Shown here: positions 29,483-39,475 of the stretch, piece after piece | How the letters are laid out: each line of letters opens with the position of its first letter | Numbering within the stretch: the stretch's first letter is position 1 | Assembly (NCBI RefSeq): GCF_003471165.1 | Contig: NZ_QRIL01000005.1 | Coordinates: 62,001-126,000, forward strand | Direction: 5' to 3' | From: Ruminococcus sp. AM22-13 | GTDB taxonomy: Bacteria; Bacillota; Clostridia; Lachnospirales; Lachnospiraceae | DNA: 64,000 nucleotides | The notes under the pieces: model-generated | The model's database searches: none | Seen by the model: only the letters and a program-made list of their open reading frames with translations | What the model was told of the DNA's origin: nothing | Program-made: the position numbers and the translations under genes

Positions 29483-29506
29483 ATCCATCTCCTTATATCT
29501 TCTATC

Positions 29507-32500
29507 TCATCCCGTAAAATCAAACAGTGACATCTGGTTCGACTGCGGAATATCTCCAAATAATTTCAGATCATCCATCAGATCAATAACTGTCTTGCTG
29601 ACTTTAGTTCTGTCGCGGAAGTCGTCTTTTGACAGGAATTTGCCTTGTTTTGCGGCATCTACAACGGCATCTGCGGCCTTATCTCCGAGTCCGTCAATGG
29701 TCGCAAGTGATGGCATCAGTTTTCCGTCCACAATCTGGAATCGCTGCGCTTTTGCAGTGTAAAGATCGATTGGAACGAACTCAAAACCTCTTGCATACAT
29801 CTCCTGCACGATACGCATATCCTTCAGGGTATCCTGCTCTTTCTTAGATGCAGCATCGCCTTTCTTACGGATTTCTGCCATATAATATTCCAGACGTTCC
29901 TTACCCATGCACATCAGTTCATAGGAAAAAGCTGTCGCACGGATACTAAAGTATGCCGCATAATAAGCCAGCGGCTGAAATACCTTATACCACGCAATTC
30001 GGTATGCCATCATAACGTAAGCCGCCGCATGGGCTTTCGGGAACATGTACTTGATCAGCTTACAGGACCAGATATACCAGTCCGGTACATCATGTTCCTT
30101 CATCGTTGTGATCCACTCATCACGCAGGCCTTTTCCCTTACGGACACTCTCCATAATGGTAAATGCAAGACCACTTTCCACACCTTTTCCGATCAAATAG
30201 ATCATGATATCATCTCGGGTACAGATGGCAGTAGAAATTGTAGCCGTGCCATTCTGGATCAGTACCTGCGCATTTCCAAGCCATACATCTGTACCGTGGG
30301 AAAGTCCTGCAATACGAATCAGGTCTGAAAAGTATTTCGGCTTGGTATCGATAAGCATCTGCATGGCAAAGTCTGTACCGAATTCCGGGATTCCCAGGCA
30401 TCCAAGCTTACATCCACCAATATCCTCCGGCTCGATTTTCAATGCTTTCGTGCTTGCAAATAATGACATGACATCCCTCTGATCCAGCGGAACATCCCTC
30501 GCACTGATGCCTGTCAGATCCTCCAGCATTCGGATCATGGTCGGATCATCGTGTCCCAGTATATCAAGCTTCAGCAGGTTTCCATCAATGGAATGATAAT
30601 CAAAATGAGTGGTGATAATATCACTGTTTACGTCATTCGCAGGATGCTGGACAGGTGTAAATTTCTCGATTTCCTCTCCCACCGGAAGTACAATGATACC
30701 TCCCGGATGCTGTCCTGTGGTACGGCGGACTCCTGTGCACCCCTGCACGATACGGTTAATCTCACAGTAACGTTTATGCACGCCGCGTTCCTCGAAATAA
30801 TTCTTCACATAACCGAATGCCGTTTTCTCTGCCAGTGTACCGATAGTTCCAGCTTTAAACGTCTGTCCTTTACCGAAAATAACCTCTGTATATCGATGTG
30901 CATTTGCCTGATATTCTCCTGAGAAATTAAGGTCAATATCAGGCTCCTTATCTCCCTTGAATCCAAGGAATGTTTCAAAAGGAATATCAAATCCCTCTTT
31001 CTTCATTTTTGTCCCACATTTCGGACAGATTTTATCAGGCATATCGCACCCTGCCATACCTGCATATTGCTTTACTTCCGGCGAATCGAAATCACTGTAT
31101 TTACAATCCGGATTCGGACATAAGTAATGCGGCGGCAGAGGATTTACCTCTGTGATACCGGACATTGTAGCCGCCAGGGAAGATCCTACTGATCCTCGCG
31201 AACCTACCAGATATCCGTCCTCATTAGACTTCCACACCAGTTTCTGTGCAATAATATACATTACGGCGTAACCATTCGAAATAATAGAGTTCAGTTCTCT
31301 ATCCAGACGGCTTTCCACGATCTCCGGCAGGGGATCTCCGTACATTTCATGTGCCTTTGTGAAGCAGATATTCTTCAGATCCTGGTCGGAATTTTCAATG
31401 ACCGGTGGGAATTTATCCGGATGGATCGGGGAAATTTTCTCGATCATATCCGCAATCTTATTGGTGTTCGTAATGACAACTTCCTCAGCTTTCTCACTTC
31501 CCAGATAGGAGAATTCCTCCAGCATTTCTTCCGTAGTACGCAGATATAATGGTGCCTGTTCATCCGCATCCGAGAAACCATTTCCAGCCATAATAATACG
31601 TCGGTATACCTCGTCCTGAGGATCCATAAAGTGCACATCACAAGTAGCTACAACAGGTTTCTTAAACTGCTCTCCAAGCTTGACGATCTTTCTGTTTATC
31701 TCTTTTAAATCTTCCTCAGAATTGATCATATCATGCTTGTCATCCGCGATCATAAATTTATTATTTCCAAGCGGCTGAATTTCCAGATAGTCATAAAAAT
31801 TAACCAGTCTGGCAATCTCCGTATCCGGTGCATTTCGCAGTATTGCCTGATACAGCTCTCCTGCCTCGCAGGCACTTCCCACCAGAAGACCATCCCTATG
31901 CTCTTCCAGCACACTCTTCGGTACACGAGGACGTCTGTGATAATATTTCAGATGAGACTGGCTTACCAGTTTATACAGATTAATACGTCCCGTCTCATTT
32001 CTGGCAAAAATAATCGCATGGTAAGTTGGTAACTTCTTAATAGTATTGGCCGATACCGCTCCCTGTTTATTCATCTCATCAACATCAAGAATATCTCTGT
32101 CCGCCAGCATTTTGACAAATTTCACAAAAATCTCTGCTGTACATGCGGCATCGTCTACTGCACGATGATGATTCTCCAGTGAAACTCCTACTGCTTTTGC
32201 AACCGTATCCAGCTTAAATCTGTTCAATGCAGGCAACAGGAAACGCGCCATTCCGACCGTATCCACGTAAGTAAAATCATGCTTGATTCCCAGTCTGTCA
32301 CAGTTTTTCATAATGAATCCCATGTCAAAGTCCGCATTATGTGCAACCATTACCGCCCCCTTGCTGAATTCAAGGAATTTCGGCAGAATTTCTTCGATTG
32401 TCGGCGCATCCATTACCATGCTGTCATTAATGCTTGTAAGCTGTTCAATACGGAACGGGATCGGTACTTTTGGGTTTACAAACGTGGAAAAACGATCGGT

Positions 32501-33997
32501 AATCTCTCCGTTCTCTACCAGTACCGCGCCAATCTCAATAATCTGACAGGTCAGAGAAGAGAAGCCTGTTGTCTCGATATCAAAGACTACAAATCTTCCA
32601 TCCAGTTTCTGTCCTTTTCCATTTGTCACCATACCCTTTAAGTCATCTACAAGGTAAGCTTCCATACCATACAGAACCTTGAAATCAGAGTCCTTCGGCA
32701 CACATCCACCCCATGCATCGAAGCAATGATTTGCCTCGGGAAATGCCTGAACGACACCATGGTCTGTGATGGCAATGGCAGGATGTCCCCACTCATAGGC
32801 ACGTTTTACCAGAGATTTGGCATCTGTGACACCATCCATATCGCTCATCTTCGTATGGCAGTGAAGTTCAACTCTTTTCTGAGGAGTGGTATCCACCCTG
32901 GCTGTGGTAAAGTTGGCAATCTTTTTGATTCCTGCGATAGACGCAATCGTCAGTTCACTGTCAAATCTGTCCACGGTCGTTACGCCGCGAAACTTCAGAA
33001 ATGCACCTTTCTTTACATGCTCTGTGACTTCCGGAACCTGTTCATTTCGAAGGAACATTTTCACTACAATACTGTCAGTAAAGTCTGTGATCGGGAAAAT
33101 CAGAATCGTCTTTTCATTTCGAATCTCTCTGGCTTCAACATCCATAACCTGTCCGCGGACAATGACCTCACCCATCTCACCGGTGATTGTTTCAAGGGCA
33201 ACAGGTTCGCCTTCAAAATCTCTTCCATAGATAACATCCGGATTGCTGTCTCGTCTGAATCCACCGCGGAAATCACCTTTTTTATTGTCTTTTCGATCAG
33301 CAAATGCGGACTTTTTGTCTTTCTTTTCCTGCTGTGATTTATCTGCTTTCTTCTCTGCCTTTTTCTCCGTTGTTCCACTTTCTTCAGTCTGTGAAGTCTC
33401 CTCCGTTTTGGCATTCATCTTTGCATGACGAATTACGTTCTCTACTTCCTGAGCAATCTGAACTGCTGCATTCTTACGGTATTTGCTCTCCTGCGTTTCT
33501 GTAAACTCCAGCTCCACTTTCAAATCCATCCCGCATCTTTCGCAGAAAACTTTCTGCAGATATTCGATCAGAATCTCGCTTTTTTCTCTGGCTATTACCG
33601 AGTCAGGAAGAATCATATGAAGATCATTTGCACCCGGAAAAGTAATCTGTGCCTGCTTGAACATGTTATATTCCAGCATATTGTAATTGCGCAGTTCCAG
33701 TTCCATACTAGATCTGTATGTGTCCAGGAAATTCTGCGGAGTATACTGCCCTGACAGATGAAACTTCTCTATTACAGTAACCGTAACTCCCAGTCCTGCA
33801 AAAATCTGCCTCTCTATCTGCTCTTCCAGGGCAAAAATATGCTTCTTATGAATCCAGCGTTCACTTTTTATATATACCCAGATATGAGTCTTGGAAGGAT
33901 TGCAGGAAACTCTGGTTACAAACACCATGTCCAACAGCTCTTCCAGTTCTTTTTTCACTTTTAAATTGGGAAATACGTCAAAAAAATCTTTTTCCAA
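29507..33997 (-). CDS. polC: DNA polymerase III alpha subunit, PolC type
   Basis: 1496-residue replicative polymerase of low-GC Gram-positives, with built-in proofreading. Order: N-terminal domain; a charged Lys/Glu-rich linker (about 195-245); an OB domain; the PHP domain (VELHCHTKMSDMDGVT) interrupted by the DnaQ-type 3'-5' exonuclease (FVVFDIETTGFSS, with AHNADFDMGF and HRAVDDAACTA); then the PolC palm and fingers, including YLVGSRGSVGSSL, CPKCG zinc motif and PDIDLNFSGEYQ. The start is TTG at 33997 after GAGGAGA. Immediately downstream of ispG, a pairing common in clostridia. Confidence 0.98.
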   Translation of the reverse strand: MEKDFFDVFPNLKVKKELEELLDMVFVTRVSCNPSKTHIWVYIKSERWIHKKHIFALEEQIERQIFAGLGVTVTVIEKFHLSGQYTPQNFLDTYRSSMELELRNYNMLEYNMFKQAQITFPGANDLHMILPDSVIAREKSEILIEYLQKVFCERCGMDLKVELEFTETQESKYRKNAAVQIAQEVENVIRHAKMNAKTEETSQTEESGTTEKKAEKKADKSQQEKKDKKSAFADRKDNKKGDFRGGFRRDSNPDVIYGRDFEGEPVALETITGEMGEVIVRGQVMDVEAREIRNEKTILIFPITDFTDSIVVKMFLRNEQVPEVTEHVKKGAFLKFRGVTTVDRFDSELTIASIAGIKKIANFTTARVDTTPQKRVELHCHTKMSDMDGVTDAKSLVKRAYEWGHPAIAITDHGVVQAFPEANHCFDAWGGCVPKDSDFKVLYGMEAYLVDDLKGMVTNGKGQKLDGRFVVFDIETTGFSSLTCQIIEIGAVLVENGEITDRFSTFVNPKVPIPFRIEQLTSINDSMVMDAPTIEEILPKFLEFSKGAVMVAHNADFDMGFIMKNCDRLGIKHDFTYVDTVGMARFLLPALNRFKLDTVAKAVGVSLENHHRAVDDAACTAEIFVKFVKMLADRDILDVDEMNKQGAVSANTIKKLPTYHAIIFARNETGRINLYKLVSQSHLKYYHRRPRVPKSVLEEHRDGLLVGSACEAGELYQAILRNAPDTEIARLVNFYDYLEIQPLGNNKFMIADDKHDMINSEEDLKEINRKIVKLGEQFKKPVVATCDVHFMDPQDEVYRRIIMAGNGFSDADEQAPLYLRTTEEMLEEFSYLGSEKAEEVVITNTNKIADMIEKISPIHPDKFPPVIENSDQDLKNICFTKAHEMYGDPLPEIVESRLDRELNSIISNGYAVMYIIAQKLVWKSNEDGYLVGSRGSVGSSLAATMSGITEVNPLPPHYLCPNPDCKYSDFDSPEVKQYAGMAGCDMPDKICPKCGTKMKKEGFDIPFETFLGFKGDKEPDIDLNFSGEYQANAHRYTEVIFGKGQTFKAGTIGTLAEKTAFGYVKNYFEERGVHKRYCEINRIVQGCTGVRRTTGQHPGGIIVLPVGEEIEKFTPVQHPANDVNSDIITTHFDYHSIDGNLLKLDILGHDDPTMIRMLEDLTGISARDVPLDQRDVMSLFASTKALKIEPEDIGGCKLGCLGIPEFGTDFAMQMLIDTKPKYFSDLIRIAGLSHGTDVWLGNAQVLIQNGTATISTAICTRDDIMIYLIGKGVESGLAFTIMESVRKGKGLRDEWITTMKEHDVPDWYIWSCKLIKYMFPKAHAAAYVMMAYRIAWYKVFQPLAYYAAYFSIRATAFSYELMCMGKERLEYYMAEIRKKGDAASKKEQDTLKDMRIVQEMYARGFEFVPIDLYTAKAQRFQIVDGKLMPSLATIDGLGDKAADAVVDAAKQGKFLSKDDFRDRTKVSKTVIDLMDDLKLFGDIPQSNQMSLFDFTG

Positions 33998-34019
33998 AAT
34001 AAAATCTCCTCTTTATATA

Positions 34020-34048
34020 AATGAAGCAAAGATAATCTCTGCTTCATT
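34020..34048 (-). other. Stem-loop between ispG and polC
   Basis: AATGAAGCA and TGCTTCATT form a perfect 9-bp stem with an 11-nt loop. There is no T-run after it in the minus direction, so it is more likely an mRNA processing or stability element than a terminator. Confidence 0.5.
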
Positions 34049-34055
34049 GCAAAGA

Positions 34056-35111
34056 TTATTTTTTCCAGTTTAAAAGTTCCTCACGCAAGGTATCCAAAAG
34101 CTCCTCTTCCGGAACCTTTTTAATGATCTCGCCATGCTTGATCAGAAGTCCGACACCAACACCGCCTGCAATTCCGATATCTGCTTCTTTTGCTTCTCCA
34201 GGTCCGTTTACCACACATCCCATAACCGCTACTTTAATATCAAGCGGGATATCCTGCACCATAGTTTCTACCTTGTTTGCAAGACCGATCAGATCAATCT
34301 GTGTACGTCCGCAGGTTGGACATGACACGACTTCCACGCCGCCTTTGCGAAGTCCAAGTGTCTTCAGGATACGTTTTGCTGACTTGATTTCTTCCAGAGG
34401 TGCGCCTGTAAGGGAAACCCGGATGGTATCACCGATTCCCTGATTCAGAATGATTCCCAGACCGATCGCTGATTTGATATTTCCGGAATACAGAGTTCCT
34501 GCTTCTGTGATTCCTACATGAAGTGGATAGTTTGTTTTTTCTGCGATCAGTTCATGTGCTTTTGCACACATGAGAACGTCTGAAGATTTAATACTGATGA
34601 CAAGATTATCATAGCCTAATTCCTCGATAATGTGTACTTTATCCAGCGCACTCTCAACCAGTCCTTCTGCTGTAACACCATGATATTGTTCCACAAGCTC
34701 CTTCTCCAGCGAGCCACTGTTTACACCGACACGGATTGGGATGTTGCGTTCCTTCGCCACATCAACGACTGCTTTAATACGCTCTGTATTTCCGATATTT
34801 CCCGGATTGATGCGTATTTTATCCGCTCCGTTTTCCATCGCTGCGATAGCCAGACGATAGTCGAAATGAATATCTGCTACCAGTGGAATATGAATCTGTT
34901 TCTTGATTTCTTTTAACGCTTTTGCAGCTTCCATAGTAGGTACTGCGCAACGAATAATGTCGCATCCTGCCTGCTCCAGCGCAAGGATCTGTGCTACAGT
35001 CTGCTCTACGTTTTCTGTCTTTGTGTTCGTCATGGACTGGATTAAAACAGGGTTACCACCACCGATTTTTTTGTCTCCGACCCGGATGACTTTTGTATGA
35101 TCTCTGTACAT
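34056..35111 (-). CDS. ispG: 4-hydroxy-3-methylbut-2-enyl diphosphate synthase (flavodoxin/ferredoxin-dependent)
   Basis: 351 residues. Penultimate enzyme of the MEP isoprenoid pathway, converting MEcPP to HMBPP with a [4Fe-4S] cluster. The TIM barrel starts KVIRVGDKKIGGGNPVLIQSMTNT; the cluster ligands are in CPTCGRTQIDL (two cysteines, about residues 263-266) and GCVVNGPGEA (third cysteine near 297). Length matches bacterial IspG. The dxr and rasP genes that often precede it are not present; telA lies upstream instead. Confidence 0.97.
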   Translation of the reverse strand: MYRDHTKVIRVGDKKIGGGNPVLIQSMTNTKTENVEQTVAQILALEQAGCDIIRCAVPTMEAAKALKEIKKQIHIPLVADIHFDYRLAIAAMENGADKIRINPGNIGNTERIKAVVDVAKERNIPIRVGVNSGSLEKELVEQYHGVTAEGLVESALDKVHIIEELGYDNLVISIKSSDVLMCAKAHELIAEKTNYPLHVGITEAGTLYSGNIKSAIGLGIILNQGIGDTIRVSLTGAPLEEIKSAKRILKTLGLRKGGVEVVSCPTCGRTQIDLIGLANKVETMVQDIPLDIKVAVMGCVVNGPGEAKEADIGIAGGVGVGLLIKHGEIIKKVPEEELLDTLREELLNWKK

Positions 35112-35247
35112 AATTACCTCTTTATTCTTTCCTATAATAATCTCACAGAATGCTCCATTCTATCCAGTCTGGCATCGGTAAGATTCTGCAGAACCGGAGA
35201 TTAAGTGCATTATTCTCTGAAATTACTATAAACATCTTCTACCAGAA

Positions 35248-35279
35248 GCAGGAGCGGCCGAGTTCCCGGCAGCTCCCGC
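35248..35279 (-). terminator. Possible terminator of the telA unit
   Basis: A GC-rich hairpin, GCGGGAGC...GCTCCTGC on the minus strand with an inner CCGG/GGCC pair, 75 bp beyond the telA stop. It lacks a clear T-run, so termination would be weak or Rho-assisted. Confidence 0.45.
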
Positions 35280-35353
35280 CCAATTTTCGTTATCCGTAAC
35301 TATTCAGCTCCCTCACAAAATAATAGACTGCTGAAATATATACAATCATTTAT

Positions 35354-36502
35354 CTACTGTCTGATTTCCAGAAGTTTCCGCTTCAGTTCATCTTCCATGC
35401 GGCGTATTTCTGACTCTGCCGCCTGCCTCTTCTGGCGTCCTTCCATCTGGATGCGCATTACATCATCCAGTGTCTGAATCAGATCTGCATTTGTTTTCTG
35501 AAGTGTCTCAAGGTCAACAATCCCTCTTTCAGATTCCTTCGCTATCTCAACCGTTGCCGTATGAAGCATCTCTGCGTTTTTCCTGAGAAGTTCATTTGTA
35601 ATATCTGTCACCTGTCTCTGCGCCTGTGTCGCTTCTGCAGAATGAGCGATTCCAAGTGCAAGCACCATCTGGCTCTTCCATAACGGAATCGTATTTACGA
35701 TTGTTGTCTGGATTTTCTCTACCATTACGGTATCATTATTCTGAATCAGACGGATCTGCGGTGCTGTCTGCATGGCAATCGTACGGGTAAGCTCCAGATC
35801 ATGCAGCTTCTTCTCAAAACGATTGCATTTCTCATCCAGATCCCTTGCTGCCTGTGCATCCTCAGGAAGTCCGCTCATCATCGCCTTATTTTTCAGCTCT
35901 GCAAGTTTTCCGTTTCTGGTTTCTTCCAGTTTCTTTTTGCCAGCAAGGATATACATGGTAAGTTCTTTAAAGTAATTCAGGTTCTGCTCATACATCTTGT
36001 CCAGCATAGCGGAATCCTTCAGCAGACGCACCTGATGCTGCTGAAGGGAATCTGTGATTTTCTCAATGCTGACCTCTGCCTTGTCATATTTGTTCTTCAG
36101 ATTCTCAATCTTAGAAGACTGTTTCTTAAAGAATCCGAAAAATCTGCCGCCATCATCCTGCGCATCAAAATCTCTTAATTCTCCAACCACATTTGTGATC
36201 AGATCTCCGATTTCTCCCAGATCCTGCATCTTCACGTTCTCTAATGCAGTGTCTGAGAAATCTGCCATCTTCTTCTGTGTTCCGGCACCATACTGAAGAA
36301 TCTGGTTTGTGTTCTCAATATCGATTTTTGCTGCAAATTCATTTACCATCTGCTGCTCTGCCGGTGTCAGTGCCGGAGCTTCTTCTTTTGGCTGTGGCTG
36401 CTCCACTTTTACAGGCTCCTCTTTTTTCTCGAATTCCCCAAGATCTGGTTCCAGTGTTAATGATGGTCCTTCCATTTCAAAATCTTTAAATTCTTCTCCC
36501 AT
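35354..36502 (-). CDS. telA: TelA-family toxic anion resistance protein
   Basis: 382 residues of largely helical, coiled-coil sequence, typical of TelA/KlaA. An acidic, Pro/Glu-rich N-terminus (about 1-50) precedes the conserved core with GEIGDLITNVVGELRDFD and FFGFFKKQSSKIENLKNKY. TelA proteins are linked to resistance to tellurite, nisin and cell-wall agents, but the biochemical role is unknown. It follows xpaC by 110 bp, the same pairing seen in Bacillus (yceG-H/xpaC-yaaN), so the two act together. The ATG at 36502 follows AAGGAG. Confidence 0.93.
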   Translation of the reverse strand: MGEEFKDFEMEGPSLTLEPDLGEFEKKEEPVKVEQPQPKEEAPALTPAEQQMVNEFAAKIDIENTNQILQYGAGTQKKMADFSDTALENVKMQDLGEIGDLITNVVGELRDFDAQDDGGRFFGFFKKQSSKIENLKNKYDKAEVSIEKITDSLQQHQVRLLKDSAMLDKMYEQNLNYFKELTMYILAGKKKLEETRNGKLAELKNKAMMSGLPEDAQAARDLDEKCNRFEKKLHDLELTRTIAMQTAPQIRLIQNNDTVMVEKIQTTIVNTIPLWKSQMVLALGIAHSAEATQAQRQVTDITNELLRKNAEMLHTATVEIAKESERGIVDLETLQKTNADLIQTLDDVMRIQMEGRQKRQAAESEIRRMEDELKRKLLEIRQ

Positions 36503-36612
36503 GGCATCTCCTTTTTATCAGGCTTTTTTCAGGTTTTTCTCATATTTTCGGTAATTCTGATTCTTATTCCTGACTAAACCTGCTGTTTTTGTTTTATAGC
36601 GTTTCATGGTTA

Positions 36613-37893
36613 TCAGTTCTTCTTCATTTTTGCAAAATCATCATCTGTCAGGCCTTCCTGCGCCAGCAATGTATGCAGTACGGAAATATCACTTGACACA
36701 TCCCATGCAGTGTCCTGAAAAACAGAATCCAGAAGTTTCTCAAATGCCTGGTTAAGCGTATCCAATGTATCCTCTATTTCTTTCTTGGATGACTGGATGT
36801 TCTCTCCCTGAACAGGCTGCTGATCCATTTCCTCATAGGCATCCAGTAATTTCACTGTCATAGGCAGATAATAATTCATCAGTTTTTTCAGATCCGGAAT
36901 AATCTCCGGATGCTTTTCGGCACGTTCAAAAATCTTCTCCACGATTAGTTCCATTCTGGATATCTTAGCTGAGATTTCCACTCCCGGGATGGCATCATTA
37001 CTCTTATGAATCTTATCCAGAAATTCATTTCCTCTGTCCAGTACTTCCTGCACTTCAGGAGATGTATTCTCTCTGTTTCTCTCCTGCTCTTCCTGACGTC
37101 TCTTTTCTTCCTGCTGCTTCTGCTCAAGTGCTTTCTGCGTCTGAGTGTATTGCTGATAAGTCTCATTACTTGTGATCAGGCAGGTCTCCTGTGCATCAAT
37201 ATGTCCCTGACGGAACCACCCGTCATCGATCATTTTCTTAATATCTTTCTTTACAAATTTCACCGGCTTATTTACCGCAACAGAAAGCTGTTCAAAATTG
37301 CAATAGGTATGCACTCCCAGCGTACCGATATATTTTTGAAAACGTTCCAGCTTTCCAAGCTTCTTAAGTCCTCCGGCAAGAAGACCTGCACCGGTCAGTG
37401 CTCCGGCCGCCATAAAGCATGTACCGCCAAACACAAGTGAACTCATATGGCCAACCGCACCGAAAATAGCCAGAACCAATGTTCCTAGTCCCATACCACT
37501 TGCAAGAATACCACCTGAGACAGAAAGCATCAGACCTTTCATTCTTCCGCCGGTGTTCTTCTCATACAGAGTCAGCATTCGTTCTTTTGCTTTCTCATTT
37601 TCCAGTCTTTTTTGTTCCTCTTGTTCACGTTCCCGTCTGCGCCGTTCTTCAAATTCTTTTGTCTTATTCTGATATGTTCCCTGATTCTGTGAACCAAATA
37701 CGCTGTTCAGACCATTCCTGATTGCTTCACTTCCGGAATCTACTGCGGAATTTACTGCATTGTTTACAGTCTGTCCCACTGTCTGTTTGATGTCCTCTGT
37801 CATCTGCCGATAATCTTTAGTGGAAACTGCTGTATCTATGATTTTTTTTATCTTGTCCCCAAGCTCGCCTAATTCGTCAAAATTTTCGCTCAT
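36613..37893 (-). CDS. XpaC-like 5-bromo-4-chloroindolyl phosphate hydrolysis family protein
   Basis: 426 residues from the ATG at 37893 (GGAGG 5 nt before). The N-terminus is polar with a predicted amphipathic region (about 10-60), then a strongly charged RRRREREQEEQKRLENEKAK coiled coil (about 85-110), two membrane helices at about 125-180 (GLMLSVSGGILASGMGLGTL and GGTCFMAAGALTGAGLLAG), and a helical C-terminal half. The name comes from a Bacillus phenotype; the real activity is not known. Partner of telA in the same transcript, so envelope stress is a plausible context. Confidence 0.85.
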   Translation of the reverse strand: MSENFDELGELGDKIKKIIDTAVSTKDYRQMTEDIKQTVGQTVNNAVNSAVDSGSEAIRNGLNSVFGSQNQGTYQNKTKEFEERRRREREQEEQKRLENEKAKERMLTLYEKNTGGRMKGLMLSVSGGILASGMGLGTLVLAIFGAVGHMSSLVFGGTCFMAAGALTGAGLLAGGLKKLGKLERFQKYIGTLGVHTYCNFEQLSVAVNKPVKFVKKDIKKMIDDGWFRQGHIDAQETCLITSNETYQQYTQTQKALEQKQQEEKRRQEEQERNRENTSPEVQEVLDRGNEFLDKIHKSNDAIPGVEISAKISRMELIVEKIFERAEKHPEIIPDLKKLMNYYLPMTVKLLDAYEEMDQQPVQGENIQSSKKEIEDTLDTLNQAFEKLLDSVFQDTAWDVSSDISVLHTLLAQEGLTDDDFAKMKKN

Positions 37894-37985
37894 GTTTTCC
37901 TCCATTTTTCTATTCCATATTATAGCGAAATACCTTGTAAAAAACAAGACTTTCGCCTGTCAGTCATCTAAAAAGAAAAATAGAA

Positions 37986-38046
37986 GTTACTGTTCACTCC
38001 GTTCACAGCAACACGCTTCGCGGAATAGTGGAGTGTGAACAGTAAC
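37986..38046. mobile_element. MITE-like inverted-repeat element, 61-bp copy with 8-bp target duplication
   Basis: The ends are GTTACTGTTCAC and GTGAACAGTAAC (inverted copies of each other). The sequence just outside is AAATAGAA on both sides (37978-37985 and 38047-38054), a perfect 8-bp target-site duplication. There is no coding capacity. The left part (CTCCGTTC.CAGCAACACGC) is shared with the copies at 61306 and 21860. Confidence 0.93.
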
Positions 38047-38172
38047 AAATAGAACGTATAAATTTACTTATACGTTCACGACCACTGATCCGGTAATATT
38101 CCTTTGTCTGTTCATACATCCCTTTGTCTGTGTTTATACTGCCGGACTTTCGATTTTTTACATTTTTTTCTT

Positions 38173-38189
38173 AATTTTCTGGCAAAATT
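38173..38189. promoter_or_regulatory. Weak CodY-box-like site before ilvE
   Basis: AATTTTCTGGCAAAATT is palindromic in its arms and matches the left half of the CodY consensus exactly, but its right half is displaced by two bases. It lies 12 bp before the -35 box of the branched-chain aminotransferase gene, a normal CodY target. Confidence 0.4.
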
Positions 38190-38201
38190 GGAATTTCCCC
38201 A

Positions 38202-38230
38202 TTGAACTTAGCAAGCAAAAGTTTTACAAT
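38202..38230 (+). promoter_or_regulatory. Promoter of ilvE
   Basis: TTGAAC at 38202-38207 and TACAAT at 38225-38230 with a 17-bp spacer. The leader of about 60 nt has no T-box features. Confidence 0.7.
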
Positions 38231-38298
38231 GGTAAAGAGATAAACAGTAATCACACCTGAAATACTGTAAATATGTGTGAACGGAGGAAAGATTCATT

Positions 38299-39324
38299 AT
38301 GGAAAAAAAGAATATCGACTGGAGCAGCCTTGGCTTCGGTTATGTACAGACTGATTATCGTTATGTATCAAAATTTAAAGATGGCGCATGGGATGCCGGT
38401 GAACTTACAACTGACCCTAATGTAACACTCAACGAATGTGCAGGTGTTTTCCAGTATGCACAGACTGCTTTCGAAGGAATGAAAGCTTACACAACAGAAG
38501 ACGGACGTATCGTTACTTTCCGTCCTGACTTAAATGCAGAACGTATGGCAAACTCCGCAAAGAGACTGGAAATGCCAGTATTCCCGGAAGATCGTTTCGT
38601 TGATGCCATCGTACAGACAGTAAAAGCTAACGCAGCATATGTTCCACCATATGGTTCAGGTGCTACTTTATATGTCCGTCCGTATATGATGGGTACAAAC
38701 CCGGTTATCGGTGTTAAACCTGCTGATGAATATATGTTCCGTGTATTCACTACACCTGTAGGACCATACTTCAAAGGCGGCGCTAAGCCAATCACAATCC
38801 GTGTCAGCGATTTCGACCGTGCTGCGCCTCATGGAACAGGTCATATCAAAGCTGGTCTTAACTATGCAATGAGCTTACATGCAATCGTAGATGCTCACAA
38901 GAACGGATTCGATGAGAACATGTATCTTGATGCAGCTACACGTACAAAAGTAGAAGAAACAGGTGGTGCTAACTTTATCTTCGTTACTAAAGATGGTAAA
39001 GTTGTAACACCAAAGTCCGATAGTATCCTTCCTTCTATCACACGTCGTTCCTTAATCTATGTTGCTAAGGAATATCTTGGATTAGAAGCAGAAGAAAGAG
39101 AAGTATACTTCGACGAAGTAAAAGATTTCGCTGAATGTGGTCTCTGCGGTACTGCTGCAGTTATCTCTCCTGTTGGAAAGATCGTTGACCATGGCAAGGA
39201 AATCTGCTTCCCAAGCGGAATGGAGAAAATGGGTCCGGTTATCCAGAAACTCTATGATACATTAACAGGAATCCAGATGGGACGTATTCAGGCTCCTGAA
39301 GGATGGTTAAAGGTTATCGAATAA
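38299..39324 (+). CDS. ilvE: Branched-chain amino acid aminotransferase
   Basis: 341-residue PLP fold-type IV aminotransferase interconverting leucine, isoleucine and valine with their keto acids. The PLP lysine is K184 in GTGHIKAGLNYA; VEETGGANFIFV and the phosphate-binding LCGTAAVISPV are conserved. The length (~340) is that of the longer group II form shared with eukaryotes. GGAGG lies 11 nt before the ATG. Closed by a strong terminator; a possible CodY site stands before its promoter, fitting codY in the same window. Confidence 0.96.
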   Translation: MEKKNIDWSSLGFGYVQTDYRYVSKFKDGAWDAGELTTDPNVTLNECAGVFQYAQTAFEGMKAYTTEDGRIVTFRPDLNAERMANSAKRLEMPVFPEDRFVDAIVQTVKANAAYVPPYGSGATLYVRPYMMGTNPVIGVKPADEYMFRVFTTPVGPYFKGGAKPITIRVSDFDRAAPHGTGHIKAGLNYAMSLHAIVDAHKNGFDENMYLDAATRTKVEETGGANFIFVTKDGKVVTPKSDSILPSITRRSLIYVAKEYLGLEAEEREVYFDEVKDFAECGLCGTAAVISPVGKIVDHGKEICFPSGMEKMGPVIQKLYDTLTGIQMGRIQAPEGWLKVIE

Positions 39325-39341
39325 TTTTTTCTGTAAATAGC

Positions 39342-39386
39342 AAATCCTGCAGAACACCGTTTCTTGTTTCTGCAGGATTTTTTATT
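39342..39386 (+). terminator. Terminator of ilvE
   Basis: AAATCCTGCAGAA pairs with TTTCTGCAGGATTT, followed by TTTTATTT. It may also serve dfrA from the opposite side. Confidence 0.85.
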
Positions 39387-39475
39387 TACACATTTCTTTT
39401 GTCTCTCAAAGCCGGCTATTCTGATTTTCTTTTCCCGGCTTGCTCGTTATTGCCGTCAAACTTTTATTTTCTGTC

